Under the pieces are notes generated by a model. The model searched no databases and was not told the origin of the DNA. It saw nothing but the letters and a program-made list of their open reading frames with translations. From contig NZ_CP070502.1 in assembly GCF_018309085.1 (NCBI RefSeq), positions 2,599,001 to 2,663,000 of the forward strand: 64,000 bases of DNA, written 5' to 3'. This DNA is from Sporosarcina sp. Marseille-Q4063 (GTDB taxonomy: Bacteria > Bacillota > Bacilli > Bacillales_A > Planococcaceae). The position numbers and the translations under genes are program-made. Positions 16,679 to 25,841 of this stretch are shown here, one piece after another. Position 1 is the stretch's first letter, and the number at the start of each line of letters is the position of its first letter.

Positions 16679-17758
16679 GTGTTAAAGAAGTTATGGTTTC
16701 AAGTCGGTATTGGTATTTTACTCGCAATTCTTATTATCCGTTACTTTTTAGAAATCAAAGAAATCTTTTCGCCAATTTTTATTATTGGTAAGACGATTTT
16801 CCTGCCGCTCCTTCTCGGAGGCGTTCTTTACTATATGACCGAACCGATTCAACGATTTCTTGAGAATAAAAAGTTTCCCAGATGGGCTAGTATTCTAACG
16901 ATTTTTGCAGGACTTATCGGGGTCGTATGGATTTTTGCATCGATTATCGGTCCGCCTGTAACACATCAAGTGAATGAATTGGTTAAAAACTCGCCAGCGA
17001 TTACCGCTGAAATTAACGAAGTGACAAATTATGTGTTAAAGCAAAAGCATGAACTCCCGGAAAATCTAGAAGAATCGATTGACAGTGCAGCGGCATCAAT
17101 TCAATCGATTGCAGTCAAGTTTGGAAAATGGATAGTCCAATTTATACAGTCATTTCTGCAAGCGATGTTCTTATTGGTGCTTGTGCCATTTTTCTTTATA
17201 TTTATGTTGAAGGATCACGAAAAGTTTGCACCGTTTATTTATGGGTTTTTCACGGGGAAAAAACAGATGTGGGTAAAGAAAACGCTCTCCGATATCGATA
17301 ACGTTTTACGTTCTTATATTCAAGGACAATTGTTAATTAGTTTTCTTTTAGCCATTCTACTATTCATCGGATACTGGGCGATTGGGCTGAAGTATGCATT
17401 ATTACTGGCAATTTTCGGACTTTTCATGAACCTGATTCCTTTTATTGGTCCTTGGATTGCAGTCGCGCCAGCGGTTGTTATTGCATTCGTTCAAGATCCA
17501 ACATTAGTCATTTGGGTCGGACTCATCACGATTGTTGCCCAACAAATTGAAAGTAACTTAATTACGCCGAATGTGATGGGGAAAACGCTCGATATTCATC
17601 CACTAACTGTCATAACGGTTATTTTGGCAGCGGGCAACATTGCTGGATTCCTCGGTATTATCATTGCAATTCCAACATACGCTGTTGGTAAAGCAATTGT
17701 GAAGAATATTTATGAAGCAAGACGGGAAATACAAAAAACAGCTACGAAAACAGTTTGA
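16679..17758 (+). CDS. AI-2E family transporter (YtvI/YubA-like permease)
   Basis: About 359 residues. N-terminal helices, a long extracytoplasmic amphipathic region, and C-terminal helices with GLFMNLIPFIGPWIAVAPAVVIAF, QQIESNLITPNVMGKTLDIHPL and GNIAGFLGIIIAIP identify the AI-2E transporter (PF01594) family. Members export AI-2, ions or osmolytes, so the substrate is open. The start is uncertain: GTG 16655 has no ribosome site, while GTG 16679 lies 13 bases after AAAGGGG, and I chose the latter. Confidence 0.88.
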   Translation: MLKKLWFQVGIGILLAILIIRYFLEIKEIFSPIFIIGKTIFLPLLLGGVLYYMTEPIQRFLENKKFPRWASILTIFAGLIGVVWIFASIIGPPVTHQVNELVKNSPAITAEINEVTNYVLKQKHELPENLEESIDSAAASIQSIAVKFGKWIVQFIQSFLQAMFLLVLVPFFFIFMLKDHEKFAPFIYGFFTGKKQMWVKKTLSDIDNVLRSYIQGQLLISFLLAILLFIGYWAIGLKYALLLAIFGLFMNLIPFIGPWIAVAPAVVIAFVQDPTLVIWVGLITIVAQQIESNLITPNVMGKTLDIHPLTVITVILAAGNIAGFLGIIIAIPTYAVGKAIVKNIYEARREIQKTATKTV

Positions 17759-17791
17759 AAAAATGCATTCCTGTTTAAGGGATGCATTTTT
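17759..17791 (+). terminator. Intrinsic terminator after the AI-2E permease
   Basis: AAATGCATtCC / GGgATGCATTT stem followed by TTTTT; it touches the 3' end of the convergent zinc-finger gene. Confidence 0.85.
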
Positions 17792-18161
17792 ATGTTTGGA
17801 AATATAAATGGCGGTGCAAATTGCAACCAGGATTAAAGGCGGCAGCACATTTTGGACACGCTGATTTACAATTCAAGTATTCCGATACAGTCAGCTCATT
17901 CCCACAAGCGCCGCAAAGAATCGCATGCTCGTTAAATTTTTCTTTGGGCCAAACGCTAGGAGTTCCGCAGCCACTGTCCTCATGGCACTCATAACAAGGG
18001 AAATAGGTCTGACAGCAATAAAATTTAATGGCAATCCGATCAATTTCAGAATGATAATGTGCGCAGCGTGTTTCGACATCAAGTACAGCGCCTTTTATAA
18101 GATGTCCTTTTATTCGCGATGTAATTCCTCCTCGATGTATGGAATCGTAAATACGGGGCAA
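17790..18161 (-). CDS. CHY zinc finger protein
   Basis: Up to 123 residues. ETRCAHYHSEIDRIAIKFYCC then YFPCYECHED and CGACGNELTVSEYLNCKSACPKCAAAFNPGC carry the Cys/His ligands of the CHY zinc finger, with the C-x-H-Y core intact. Homologues are small stand-alone proteins in Bacillales with unknown function. The start is unclear. TTG 18161 has an A/G-rich site directly against it. A strong GAGGAGG lies inside the frame at 18127-18133, after which no ATG, GTG or TTG follows in frame, only ATT and ATA codons. Confidence 0.8.
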   Translation of the reverse strand: MPRIYDSIHRGGITSRIKGHLIKGAVLDVETRCAHYHSEIDRIAIKFYCCQTYFPCYECHEDSGCGTPSVWPKEKFNEHAILCGACGNELTVSEYLNCKSACPKCAAAFNPGCNLHRHLYFQT

Positions 18162-18188
18162 CCTTTTCTATAAAAAAGGACTGATTCT

Positions 18189-18467
18189 ATGTTGACTGAA
18201 TTCCCGGTGATCCACACAAATATTTGGGATGCATTTTGGGCAATTCCTATAATAGTTGTTGCCATTATTTTAATTAAAGTGTTCTTTAAATTACGTTCGA
18301 GTTGGTTGTCGACTGTTGCAGTTGTCATTGGATTAGCCATATCCATCTTCATTAGCCATTCAGGGAACTTATCGGCAGGTATTTTTATGGGCTTCTTTTA
18401 CGGCGGCGCAGCAATGGGTGCCATTTATTCGATGAAGAATTCATTTAGAGCGTACCGTGAAAGTTAA
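18189..18467 (+). CDS. Small hypothetical membrane protein
   Basis: 92 residues from ATG 18189 behind AAAGGACTGATTCT. Three or so hydrophobic helices are visible (AFWAIPIIVVAIILIKVFF, WLSTVAVVIGLAISIFI, AGIFMGFFYGGAAMGAIY). No family is recognised. It stands between two genes on the minus strand and has no partner. Confidence 0.7.
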   Translation: MLTEFPVIHTNIWDAFWAIPIIVVAIILIKVFFKLRSSWLSTVAVVIGLAISIFISHSGNLSAGIFMGFFYGGAAMGAIYSMKNSFRAYRES

Positions 18468-19177
18468 TGTTTAATTAGCGGACAAAATCCGCATTGCATG
18501 AGTCCCGGGACATCTTTTGATAAGCAACAAGTTTTGCGAACGACTGTATTTAAGAGTGCAGACGGCTCAAGCCCATTTAAATAAACGGCAAATAAAGAGC
18601 GCGGCGCAATACCTTCCCAGAGCGCGTCGTCTTTGAGTAGATTCAAATCTGCGCGCGCTTCTTCGGCTGTTCCAGGGTTTTCTAATAAAACATGGTAATG
18701 CCAGAGTAGAAAGCCAAAAACACTTTCCCATAAAGTTAGCGAAGATATATTAGCTACGGTTCGAGTTTGGCGGATGATGGCGTCGCATTGGTTTTTCAAA
18801 ATATGTTGAATAACCGTGCTGCGTTCGTCATCTTCCACGCTTCGCCAATCTTCGGCATTCGCAAACATGCTGATGGTCAAATTTCCAAATTCCTCTTTCG
18901 CTCCGAAAGTTAGCCGTTCAAAACTGCCATCCCATACTTCGTCATACATCGCTAAATTATAAAACTGCATGGCGATAAACATCCCGAATCGGCGCATGAA
19001 ATAAGAAGCAGTGACTGTTTTATTGGGACAACGGCTAATCGCTTGAGCTACATTGAGTGCATCTTCGGTTTGATTGCCAAGAAAGTCAGCAAGCGTAAAT
19101 AGCCCGCGTTCAGGTTTTCCTGTGTAAATGCTATACATATTCAATTGTTTGATTTGATCGGCTGTTAGTTTTGTCAT
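18464..19177 (-). CDS. FhuF-like ferric-siderophore reductase
   Basis: 237 residues from ATG 19177 (MTKLTADQIKQLNMYSIY). The C-terminus ends CCLSKDVPGLMQCGFCPL, the CC-x(10)-C-x2-C pattern of the FhuF C-terminal [2Fe-2S] domain. The body (RRFGMFIAMQFYNLAMYDEVWDGS) is also FhuF-like. The protein should reduce iron released from siderophores in the cytosol. A longer in-frame start at 19399 overlaps the divergent promoter and was rejected. No ribosome site better than AGGAAACG, some 20 bases away, is visible. No siderophore transporter is nearby. Confidence 0.75.
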   Translation of the reverse strand: MTKLTADQIKQLNMYSIYTGKPERGLFTLADFLGNQTEDALNVAQAISRCPNKTVTASYFMRRFGMFIAMQFYNLAMYDEVWDGSFERLTFGAKEEFGNLTISMFANAEDWRSVEDDERSTVIQHILKNQCDAIIRQTRTVANISSLTLWESVFGFLLWHYHVLLENPGTAEEARADLNLLKDDALWEGIAPRSLFAVYLNGLEPSALLNTVVRKTCCLSKDVPGLMQCGFCPLIKH

Positions 19178-19230
19178 GCATTTAGTATATCGTTTCCTAG
19201 TGTAAACTAAAACAGAACTGAATTCCGACG

Positions 19231-19259
19231 TTGAGCGAGCGCTCAGTCTGGTATATACT
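19231..19259 (+). promoter_or_regulatory. Promoter with inverted repeat upstream of the CoA-transferase gene
   Basis: TTGAGC (19231-19236) and TATACT (19254-19259) are 17 bp apart. TGAGCG-AG-CGCTCA (19232-19245) overlaps the -35 box. This is the geometry of a repressed sigma-A promoter. Confidence 0.65.
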
Positions 19260-19295
19260 ATGGGTAGAACTGAATACTCAGGGGAGTGAGATTTC

Positions 19296-20564
19296 ATGAC
19301 AAAACGATTAAATGAACAAGAAGTTATCGATTTGATTGCCGAAGAGGCAGATATTATCATCCCGATTGGCAATGGAGAACCCCATAGATTACTAGACATA
19401 TTGGAAGAAAATTACTTGAAATTAGATAATGTCAATGTGCATCAAATGTTAGCGCTTACTGAACGAGATTATATGTTAGGGAAAATGAAAGGCTATCTTT
19501 CTCATGTGTCCTATTTTTTGAGCGGGGCGACAAGGCGAGCGTACTATGACGGACATATTGAATTGGTTCCGAACGTCTTTCATGATGTTCCGCGACTTTT
19601 GAAAAACACAACGAAGATGTCCATGGTTATGGCTGTTGCATCCCCGATGGATGAGCATGGTTATTTTTCGTTGGGAACGGGCGCTGATTATGTAGCTGAG
19701 TTCATTGGCCATGTTCCATTCATGTTAGAAGTGAATGAGCATATGCCTCGGACATTCGGTAAGAACCAAGTTCACATCAGTCAAATTGTTGGTTTTGTAG
19801 AAAGTGATTCGATATTGGCTGAAGAAAAATCACCGCCAGTGACAGAAAAAGACTTAGCAATTGCTAAATTTGTTACGAATGAAATTGAAGACGGCGACAC
19901 ACTTCAAGTCGGTATCGGTTCAGTACCGAATGCGGTAATGGCTATGCTTAAAAATCATCGACATCTTGGAATTCACACCGAAATGCTGACCGACAGCATT
20001 GTGGATTTAGTTGCAGCAGGTGCTGTCGATGGCACAAGGAAATTCACGCATCAAGGAAAAATTATTGCGACCTTTGCCTATGGAACACAGCGCCTTTATG
20101 ATTTCGTCCATCAAAATACTGCGGTTGAATTTTTGCCAGTAAGTGTTGTCAATGATCCTAGAGAAATTGCGAAAGAAGAACGAATTGTTTCAATAAATGC
20201 CACGACGGAAATCGATCTGTACGGTCAATGTGCATCTGAAACAGTCGGGGGACGCTATTATTCATCAACTGGTGGACAAGCCGATTTTGCACAAGGCGTT
20301 CGGTTCGCAAAGCATGGAAAAGGCTATATTTGCATGTATTCAACTGCGAAAGACGACACAATTTCGCGGATCAAAACACAACTGACTCCAGGTTCTGTCG
20401 TGACAACGTCGAAAAATGCTGTCGACAATATCGTCACGGAATACGGCATTGCGAAATTGTACGGAAAGTCTCTCAAAGAACGCGCCAATGCACTAATCGA
20501 TATTGCGCATCCAAAATTTCGAGAAGAGTTACGATTTAATGCAAAGAAAGACGGAATTTTATAA
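19296..20564 (+). CDS. Acetyl-CoA hydrolase/transferase family protein
   Basis: 422 residues in the 4-hydroxybutyrate CoA-transferase / acetyl-CoA hydrolase family. DGDTLQVGIGSVPNAVMAML, GIHTEMLTDSIVDLVAAGAV and SINATTEIDLYGQCASETVGGRYYSSTGGQADFAQG are conserved family segments. The Glu of the ATTEIDLYGQ region is the expected active-site carboxylate. It moves CoA between acetyl-CoA and a carboxylic acid; the acceptor cannot be told. A single gene with its own regulated promoter and terminator. Confidence 0.9.
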   Translation: MTKRLNEQEVIDLIAEEADIIIPIGNGEPHRLLDILEENYLKLDNVNVHQMLALTERDYMLGKMKGYLSHVSYFLSGATRRAYYDGHIELVPNVFHDVPRLLKNTTKMSMVMAVASPMDEHGYFSLGTGADYVAEFIGHVPFMLEVNEHMPRTFGKNQVHISQIVGFVESDSILAEEKSPPVTEKDLAIAKFVTNEIEDGDTLQVGIGSVPNAVMAMLKNHRHLGIHTEMLTDSIVDLVAAGAVDGTRKFTHQGKIIATFAYGTQRLYDFVHQNTAVEFLPVSVVNDPREIAKEERIVSINATTEIDLYGQCASETVGGRYYSSTGGQADFAQGVRFAKHGKGYICMYSTAKDDTISRIKTQLTPGSVVTTSKNAVDNIVTEYGIAKLYGKSLKERANALIDIAHPKFREELRFNAKKDGIL

Positions 20565-20573
20565 AAAAATACG

Positions 20574-20603
20574 AGGCATCCTCTGTTGGAGGGTGCTTTT
20601 TTT
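20574..20603 (+). terminator. Intrinsic terminator after the CoA-transferase gene
   Basis: GCATCCTC / GAGGGTGC stem with one wobble followed by TTTTTTT. Confidence 0.85.
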
Positions 20604-20686
20604 ATGTCGAAAATGTTGTTTTGACGGCAAGCGCCCAACACACATTTTTAGGCGTTCACATATATTTATAGAAGAGGTGGTGAACG

Positions 20687-21502
20687 TTGGAAGACACAAA
20701 AAGTCACTATAGTCCGTTCGAAATTGAACAGCGTGAATGGAAGAAGAGGCAAAGAAATGATCGATTGAAACAGATGTTGACGATTGCGTCACCTGTTTTT
20801 CTACTACTATTATGGGAGTTTCTGTCGAGAACAGGGTTAATTGATATTCGGTTTTTCCCGCCACCCTCTGCCATCGTCAGTACATTTTTTTCCTTAATTG
20901 CAAGTGGTGAAATCGCAAGTCATATTGGCATTTCGATGTATCGGATATTTGCCGGTTTTTTACTAGGCGTTATACCTGGTGTCATCATCGGACTACTAAT
21001 GGGCCTCTATTCACCGATCAGGCATTTTGTATCGCCAATCGTGATGGCGCTCATGCCAATTCCTACACTTGCTTTACTTCCAATCATTATTATTATTTTT
21101 GGCATCGGGGATTTATCAAAAGTCGTAACAATCGCGGGAAGCGTATTTTTCCCAGTAGTGATTAATACTGTTGCGGGTGTCATTAATATCGACAAAATTT
21201 ATTTAGATGTAGCTAAAAACTACGGCGCGGGTCGGGTCAACTTTTTCATGAAAATTGCATTACCGGGAGCGCTGCCAGTTATGTTAGAAGGAATCCAAAT
21301 GGGGCAGGCGATTGCGCTCTTGACGATTGTGGCAGCCGAAATGATGGGGGCAACTTCTGGAATAGGTTATCTAATCTGGACATCGTATAAAGCATTCTTA
21401 TTGCAAGAAATGTATGTGGGGCTCATTCTAATCTCATTTTTTGGCTATCTGTTCTCAATCTTGCTTCGGGGAATTCAGAAAAAGATGTTGCCATGGAGGT
21501 GA
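20687..21502 (+). CDS. ABC transporter permease, SsuC/TauC/ThiX type
   Basis: 271 residues from TTG 20687 behind AGAGGTGGTG. About six membrane helices; the EAA loop reads DVAKNYGAGRVNFFMKIALPGALPVMLEGIQ, as in SsuC/TauC. It heads a three-gene importer with a matching ATPase and an NMT1-like lipoprotein. Members take up sulfonates, nitrate, bicarbonate, riboflavin or HMP. No thiamine riboswitch is visible, and the substrate stays open. Confidence 0.9.
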   Translation: MEDTKSHYSPFEIEQREWKKRQRNDRLKQMLTIASPVFLLLLWEFLSRTGLIDIRFFPPPSAIVSTFFSLIASGEIASHIGISMYRIFAGFLLGVIPGVIIGLLMGLYSPIRHFVSPIVMALMPIPTLALLPIIIIIFGIGDLSKVVTIAGSVFFPVVINTVAGVINIDKIYLDVAKNYGAGRVNFFMKIALPGALPVMLEGIQMGQAIALLTIVAAEMMGATSGIGYLIWTSYKAFLLQEMYVGLILISFFGYLFSILLRGIQKKMLPWR

Positions 21503-21506
21503 ACAG

Positions 21507-22292
21507 ATGAGTAAACCAAAAATTGAAGTTACTAATTTAACAAAAGCATTTTATAAAAAGCAAGGTAGCGTTACTGCGTTGGATGATATTACACTCACGA
21601 TCAATGAAGGCGAATTTGTTTGTCTCGTAGGGCCAAGCGGATGCGGAAAAACGACGCTGCTGCGGATATTAGCAGGACTCGAAAACCCGAGTATTGGCGA
21701 TTTCACGATTGCGACGGGTAAAGAGGAACGGCCGCTACAATCAATGGTCTTTCAAGAAAGAGGCATTATTCCATGGTTAACAGTAGAAGAAAATGTTGCA
21801 TTCGGTCTTAAAATGCGTCATATGCCGAAAAAGATCATAAAAGAACGAACCGCTTATTATTTGAAAAAAACAGGACTCGACAAATTCTCATCCCTTTATC
21901 CGAAAGAGTTATCCGGGGGCATGAAACAGCGGGTGAGCATTGCGAGGGCTTTTGCAAACGATCCTGAAATTCTACTGATGGATGAACCATTTGCCGCGCT
22001 TGATGAGCAGAACAAATTTATATTACAAGCCGAACTTCTATCTATTTGGGAGGAAACAGGAAAGACCGTGCTTTTCATCACGCATAGTATCGACGAGGCA
22101 TTGCTGTTGAGCGATCGAATTCTTTTGATGAGCTCGCAACCAGGGAAAATCATCCGAGAGATTAATGTCAAGATGCCGCGACCACGAAGAATCGAGGATA
22201 TTCGCGAGGATTCAACCATGGCGGCGCAGTTTGTTGAAATCTGGCACCATTTGCAAGAAGAAGTTCAACGGTCAAGACGAGAAGAGGATTAA
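21507..22292 (+). CDS. ABC transporter ATP-binding protein, SsuB type
   Basis: 261 residues from ATG 21507 behind ATGGAGGTGAAC. Walker A GPSGCGKTT, Q-loop VFQERGIIPWLTV (hallmark of nitrate/sulfonate/taurine ATPases), signature LSGGMKQR, Walker B ILLMDEPFAALD, H-loop ITHS. A longer frame from 21441 overlaps the permease gene and was rejected. It energises the importer with its neighbours. Confidence 0.93.
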   Translation: MSKPKIEVTNLTKAFYKKQGSVTALDDITLTINEGEFVCLVGPSGCGKTTLLRILAGLENPSIGDFTIATGKEERPLQSMVFQERGIIPWLTVEENVAFGLKMRHMPKKIIKERTAYYLKKTGLDKFSSLYPKELSGGMKQRVSIARAFANDPEILLMDEPFAALDEQNKFILQAELLSIWEETGKTVLFITHSIDEALLLSDRILLMSSQPGKIIREINVKMPRPRRIEDIREDSTMAAQFVEIWHHLQEEVQRSRREED

Positions 22293-22305
22293 AAGGAGAG
22301 ATTGC

Positions 22306-23415
22306 ATGGCGAAATGGATTAAAAGCGGATGGTTGATTCCGCTTTTCTTGTTAATGTTAATCATAAGTGCCTGTTCAGCAAAAGAGACGGTGAAGGTTGA
22401 TCCGACAAAAGGCGTCGATGATGAAGTAAATACGGAGAATCCTTCAGGAGATTTGAGCCCTCTTGAGAAGAAAACGAAAGTTATCATTGCAGAAGATGGT
22501 GCCGCATCCGGTGCGGGATTCTATATTGCGAAGGAAAAAGGTTATTTTGAAGACTACAATATCGAGGTCGAGTTCGCGCAATTCGCCAACAGTGATGACA
22601 TGCTTCCTGCATTAGCAGCTGGAGAAGTCGACATCGCGGGGGGTGTCTCAACCGCATCATTTTTCAACGCAATTGCACAAGGAATTGACGTTAAGATTAT
22701 TGCGGATAAAGGGCATAATAACCCCGGAAAATCGTATTTTACTTTTGTCATCGGAAATCATATGGTCGATGAAATCAAAGATTACTCGGATATGAAAGGT
22801 AAGAAAATTGCCGTGTCATCGCTTTATTCGATTGACTGGTATATCTACGTAGAGATGCTAAAGCACGCTGGCTTAACTGAGGATGACGTCGAATTTGTAC
22901 TAATGGCTGACTTTGGAAGTATGTTGGGGGCAATTGATGCAGGGACGATAGATGTCGCGTTAAATATTGAGCCACTCATTACCCAAGGCGTTGAAAATGG
23001 ATTCCACGAGCGATTTGGCGATGCGACAGATTACGCGCCGGAGTCGCAAATTGCGATGGTTCTCGGTTCCCCGCAATTCATGGCTGAGGAGCAAGATATT
23101 TCGTTACGGTTTATGGCGGCTTACTTAAAAGGTGTCCGAGACTATAACGATGCATTTATTAAAGGAATTGACAAAGACGAAATCATTGAGATCATGACAA
23201 TGCATACAGCACTCAAAGACCCGGCAGTATGGGAAAAGGTGAATGTAACAGGACTAGATCCGGACGGTAAAATGTTTATCGACGACATTGAAAAGCAGTT
23301 CAATGTTTACAAAGAAAATGATGCAATCCGTGGCGATGTAGATTTAGATAAAGCAATTGATACGACGATTACTGAGAAAGCTGTTGAAATTATTGGGGAA
23401 TATGACCGCGATTAA
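22306..23415 (+). CDS. NMT1/SsuA-like ABC substrate-binding lipoprotein
   Basis: 369 residues from ATG 22306 behind AAAAGGAGAG. A signal peptide ends in lipobox IISAC (Cys23). KVIIAEDGAASGAGFYIAKEKGYFEDYNIEVEF, then FANSDDMLPALAAGEVDIAGG is the type 2 periplasmic-binding (NMT1/SsuA) N-lobe. It binds the substrate outside the cell for the preceding permease and ATPase. The ligand is not recognisable. Confidence 0.9.
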   Translation: MAKWIKSGWLIPLFLLMLIISACSAKETVKVDPTKGVDDEVNTENPSGDLSPLEKKTKVIIAEDGAASGAGFYIAKEKGYFEDYNIEVEFAQFANSDDMLPALAAGEVDIAGGVSTASFFNAIAQGIDVKIIADKGHNNPGKSYFTFVIGNHMVDEIKDYSDMKGKKIAVSSLYSIDWYIYVEMLKHAGLTEDDVEFVLMADFGSMLGAIDAGTIDVALNIEPLITQGVENGFHERFGDATDYAPESQIAMVLGSPQFMAEEQDISLRFMAAYLKGVRDYNDAFIKGIDKDEIIEIMTMHTALKDPAVWEKVNVTGLDPDGKMFIDDIEKQFNVYKENDAIRGDVDLDKAIDTTITEKAVEIIGEYDRD

Positions 23416-23443
23416 GTTGGTGTGCGGGTCAAAAGTCTTGTTT

Positions 23444-23559
23444 TGAGGATATAATCGTTTGAGTGTCGGATATAAGTTTTTATGTGGGGGATTTGCTGGT
23501 TGAAGTGTCGGATATAAACATTTATGTGTCGGATATAACAAGTTATATGTCGGATATCC
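23444..23559 (+). repeat. Cluster of TGTCGGATATAA direct repeats
   Basis: GTGTCGGATATAA occurs exactly at 23463-23475, 23505-23517 and 23526-23538. A variant TGTCGGATATCC lies at 23548-23559 and a decayed GAGGATATAA at about 23445. Spacers are 20-30 bp or less and not constant. The cluster fills the gap between the NMT1-like gene and a bidirectional terminator. Confidence 0.8.
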
Positions 23560-23573
23560 GCGAATTGAGCTAG

Positions 23574-23609
23574 AAAAAGGTCAACTCAGCTAAATGAGTT
23601 GACCTTTTC
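23574..23609. terminator. Bidirectional intrinsic terminator
   Basis: AAAAGGTCAACTC and GAGTTGACCTTTT form a perfect 13-bp stem between convergent genes, with T-rich flanks on both strands. Confidence 0.9.
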
Positions 23610-23612
23610 GTA

Positions 23613-24563
23613 TTAAAGCGCATGTATTTGCTTCTTTTTAGCAAGTGCCGAGTGAAAACTATGCAATGCCATTCCAGCAATGATAACCGCGATGCCAACA
23701 AGGGCAATTGGTCCAGGAAGAGCGATACCAAGGATAGCCATCTCGCCTAGGATGACAAATATTAGTTGCGTTGACTGTGTCGCTTCGACCGCTGCCAATT
23801 TACTTTGATCATCTCGAACTCGGTCTGTCGCCATGAAAAATAAAGTCGTGGCGATAACACCTGAGCTGACCCCGACGATGAACGATTGAACAAGTTGATT
23901 CATAGAAGGGGGGCCAATCGTGATAAATGCGTAAATTGCAATCCCGATCCAAACGGGAACCGTCATAAGAGTCATGGCAAGAACCCGTTGAAATGTATCA
24001 AGTCGACCACCGAGAAGTTCCATCATTTTGCGATTGCCAAGCGGATAAGCAAATGCTGCAACCAAAATCGGTATGATACCGAATAATAGCGTTCGGACTT
24101 CAACACTTTGCGCATGCGGGATTTGAATCAGAACAACACCCGCTAAAATGATCAATGTTATGCCAAATGAAATAACGGGTATTTTCTGACGGACTTTCAC
24201 TTCATTCAAAATTAATGTGAAAAAGGGTGCTAGCAAGACTCCGGCGACTATCGTTAATTGCCAAGTCCCTGCGAGTAACCAACCCGGACTGTATGCAGCT
24301 GCGTATGTAAGTGGTCCGTAAAAAAATACAAATGCGACAACGCTCCAGATGAAGAAAGGAAAGGAATTTTCCTTCATTTCCTTCTTCATCGGTGTAAAAC
24401 CCCTACGATAAGCAACAATCGCAATCAAAAATGGAATCATAAAGAAATAACGAAGAGAAGAACTCCAAAGCCAGCTTCCTCCCGACAATTCCATTGATCT
24501 ATTCAAGATGAATGTCACTGCAAAAAACACTGAAGAGAGGACGCCAATCCAAATTTCCCTCAA
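23613..24563 (-). CDS. EmrE-type multidrug efflux transporter (DMT superfamily)
   Basis: 316 residues from TTG 24563 behind AAGGGGGGAACAA. Ten predicted helices. WIGVLSSVFFAVTFILNRSMELSGGSWLWSSSLRYFFMIP and the YSPGWLLAGTWQLTIVAGVLLAPFF region match the 'multidrug resistance efflux transporter' branch (PF13536) of the EamA clan. The substrate is not known. Separated by 12 bases from pepT on the same strand, so probably co-transcribed. Confidence 0.85.
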   Translation of the reverse strand: MREIWIGVLSSVFFAVTFILNRSMELSGGSWLWSSSLRYFFMIPFLIAIVAYRRGFTPMKKEMKENSFPFFIWSVVAFVFFYGPLTYAAAYSPGWLLAGTWQLTIVAGVLLAPFFTLILNEVKVRQKIPVISFGITLIILAGVVLIQIPHAQSVEVRTLLFGIIPILVAAFAYPLGNRKMMELLGGRLDTFQRVLAMTLMTVPVWIGIAIYAFITIGPPSMNQLVQSFIVGVSSGVIATTLFFMATDRVRDDQSKLAAVEATQSTQLIFVILGEMAILGIALPGPIALVGIAVIIAGMALHSFHSALAKKKQIHAL

Positions 24564-24575
24564 ATTGTTCCCCCC

Positions 24576-25802
24576 TTATGCACGTTCCTCAAACAATTTT
24601 ACTGCCTCAATAATGACATTCGTTGCTTTCTCCATATTATCTGCAGAGATGTATTCGTATTTTCCGTGATAGTTTTCGCCGCCTGTGAAAATATTCGGCG
24701 TCGGCATACCCATATAGGAAAGTTGGGAACCATCTGTGCCGCCGCGAACCGGAACAATATTCGGTTCGATGTCGAGATTTTTGAACGCATCGGAAATGAT
24801 TTCAACGATTTCCATAACCGGCTCAATTTTTTCACGCATATTGAAGTACTGATCTTCGATTTCAAGAGTGACAGCGTTATCGCCGTATTCTTTCTTCAAT
24901 TTGTCAGCGGTTTCCACCATAAGCTGCTTTCTCGCTTCGAAAGTTTCGCGGTCAAAATACCGGATGATGTATCCGAGCGTCGTTTCCTCGGTTGACCCGT
25001 CAAACTGCATCAGATGGATAAACCCTTCATAGTCCTCCGTTTTTTCCGGAATTTCATCCGCTGGCATTGCAACTTGAAACTTACCCGCGATTAAAATCGA
25101 ATTCGCCATTTTATCTTTCGCAGAACCCGGGTGAACACTCGTACCGTGGAATGTTACTTTTGCGCCCGCAGCATTGAAACTTTCATATTGCAGTTCGCCA
25201 AGCGGTCCGCCGTCCATCGTATAAGCGTATTTCGCGCCGAATTTCTCGACATCGAATTTATGTGGACCGCGCCCAATCTCCTCGTCCGGAGTGAATGCGA
25301 TTCGAAGCTTCCCGTGTTTAATATCCGGATTTTGAATCAAATACTCCATCGCCGTAACGATTTCAGCAATCCCTGCTTTGTTGTCCGCGCCGAGAAGGGT
25401 AGTGCCGTCCGTCGTAATCAACGTATGGCCAATATAATTTGTCAGCTCCGGAAAATCGTTAACAGCCATAATAGTATCTTCATTCAACTGTACATCCTTA
25501 CCGTCATAATCATCAATCCGCTGCGGCTTAACATTTTTCCCCGTATAATCGGTGGCCGTGTCAACATGCGCAAGAAATCCGATGACTGGAACATCGCGGT
25601 CAGTATTCGACGGAAGCGTCGCAAACAAATAGCCGTTGTCATCAAGCGTGATTTCGTCCATTCTGATTTCCTCAAGTTCCTTTTGTAAAACATGCAGCAA
25701 ATCCCATTGACCGGGTGTTGTTGGACATTCCGTACTGTTAAAATCAGACTGAGTATCGATTTTCGCATAGCGTACGAGCCGTTCAATTAACTTTTCTTTC
25801 AT
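24576..25802 (-). CDS. pepT: Peptidase T (tripeptide aminopeptidase)
   Basis: 408 residues. M20B family: [17 protein letters not shown] (zinc His and Asp), [20 protein letters not shown] (bridging Asp), [30 protein letters not shown] (catalytic Glu pair and further ligand), and a C-terminal [36 protein letters not shown]. It removes N-terminal residues from tripeptides in the cytosol. Full length. ATG at 25802 follows AGGAGGAATTTTTAT. Confidence 0.97.
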   Translation of the reverse strand: MKEKLIERLVRYAKIDTQSDFNSTECPTTPGQWDLLHVLQKELEEIRMDEITLDDNGYLFATLPSNTDRDVPVIGFLAHVDTATDYTGKNVKPQRIDDYDGKDVQLNEDTIMAVNDFPELTNYIGHTLITTDGTTLLGADNKAGIAEIVTAMEYLIQNPDIKHGKLRIAFTPDEEIGRGPHKFDVEKFGAKYAYTMDGGPLGELQYESFNAAGAKVTFHGTSVHPGSAKDKMANSILIAGKFQVAMPADEIPEKTEDYEGFIHLMQFDGSTEETTLGYIIRYFDRETFEARKQLMVETADKLKKEYGDNAVTLEIEDQYFNMREKIEPVMEIVEIISDAFKNLDIEPNIVPVRGGTDGSQLSYMGMPTPNIFTGGENYHGKYEYISADNMEKATNVIIEAVKLFEERA

Positions 25803-25841
25803 AATAAAAATTCCTCCTAAAATAAGTTCCTAATAATCATT

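Noticed and set aside
20604..20686. TPP riboswitch before the SsuABC-like importer
   Set aside because: The gap is too short and lacks the conserved THI-box sequence.
23344..23541. 65-codon minus-strand frame with repeated YPTL units
   Set aside because: The protein repeats only reflect the TGTCGGATATAA DNA repeats; no ribosome site and it overlaps the NMT1-like gene end.
23444..23559. CRISPR array
   Set aside because: Repeat of 13 bases, irregular spacers and no cas genes.
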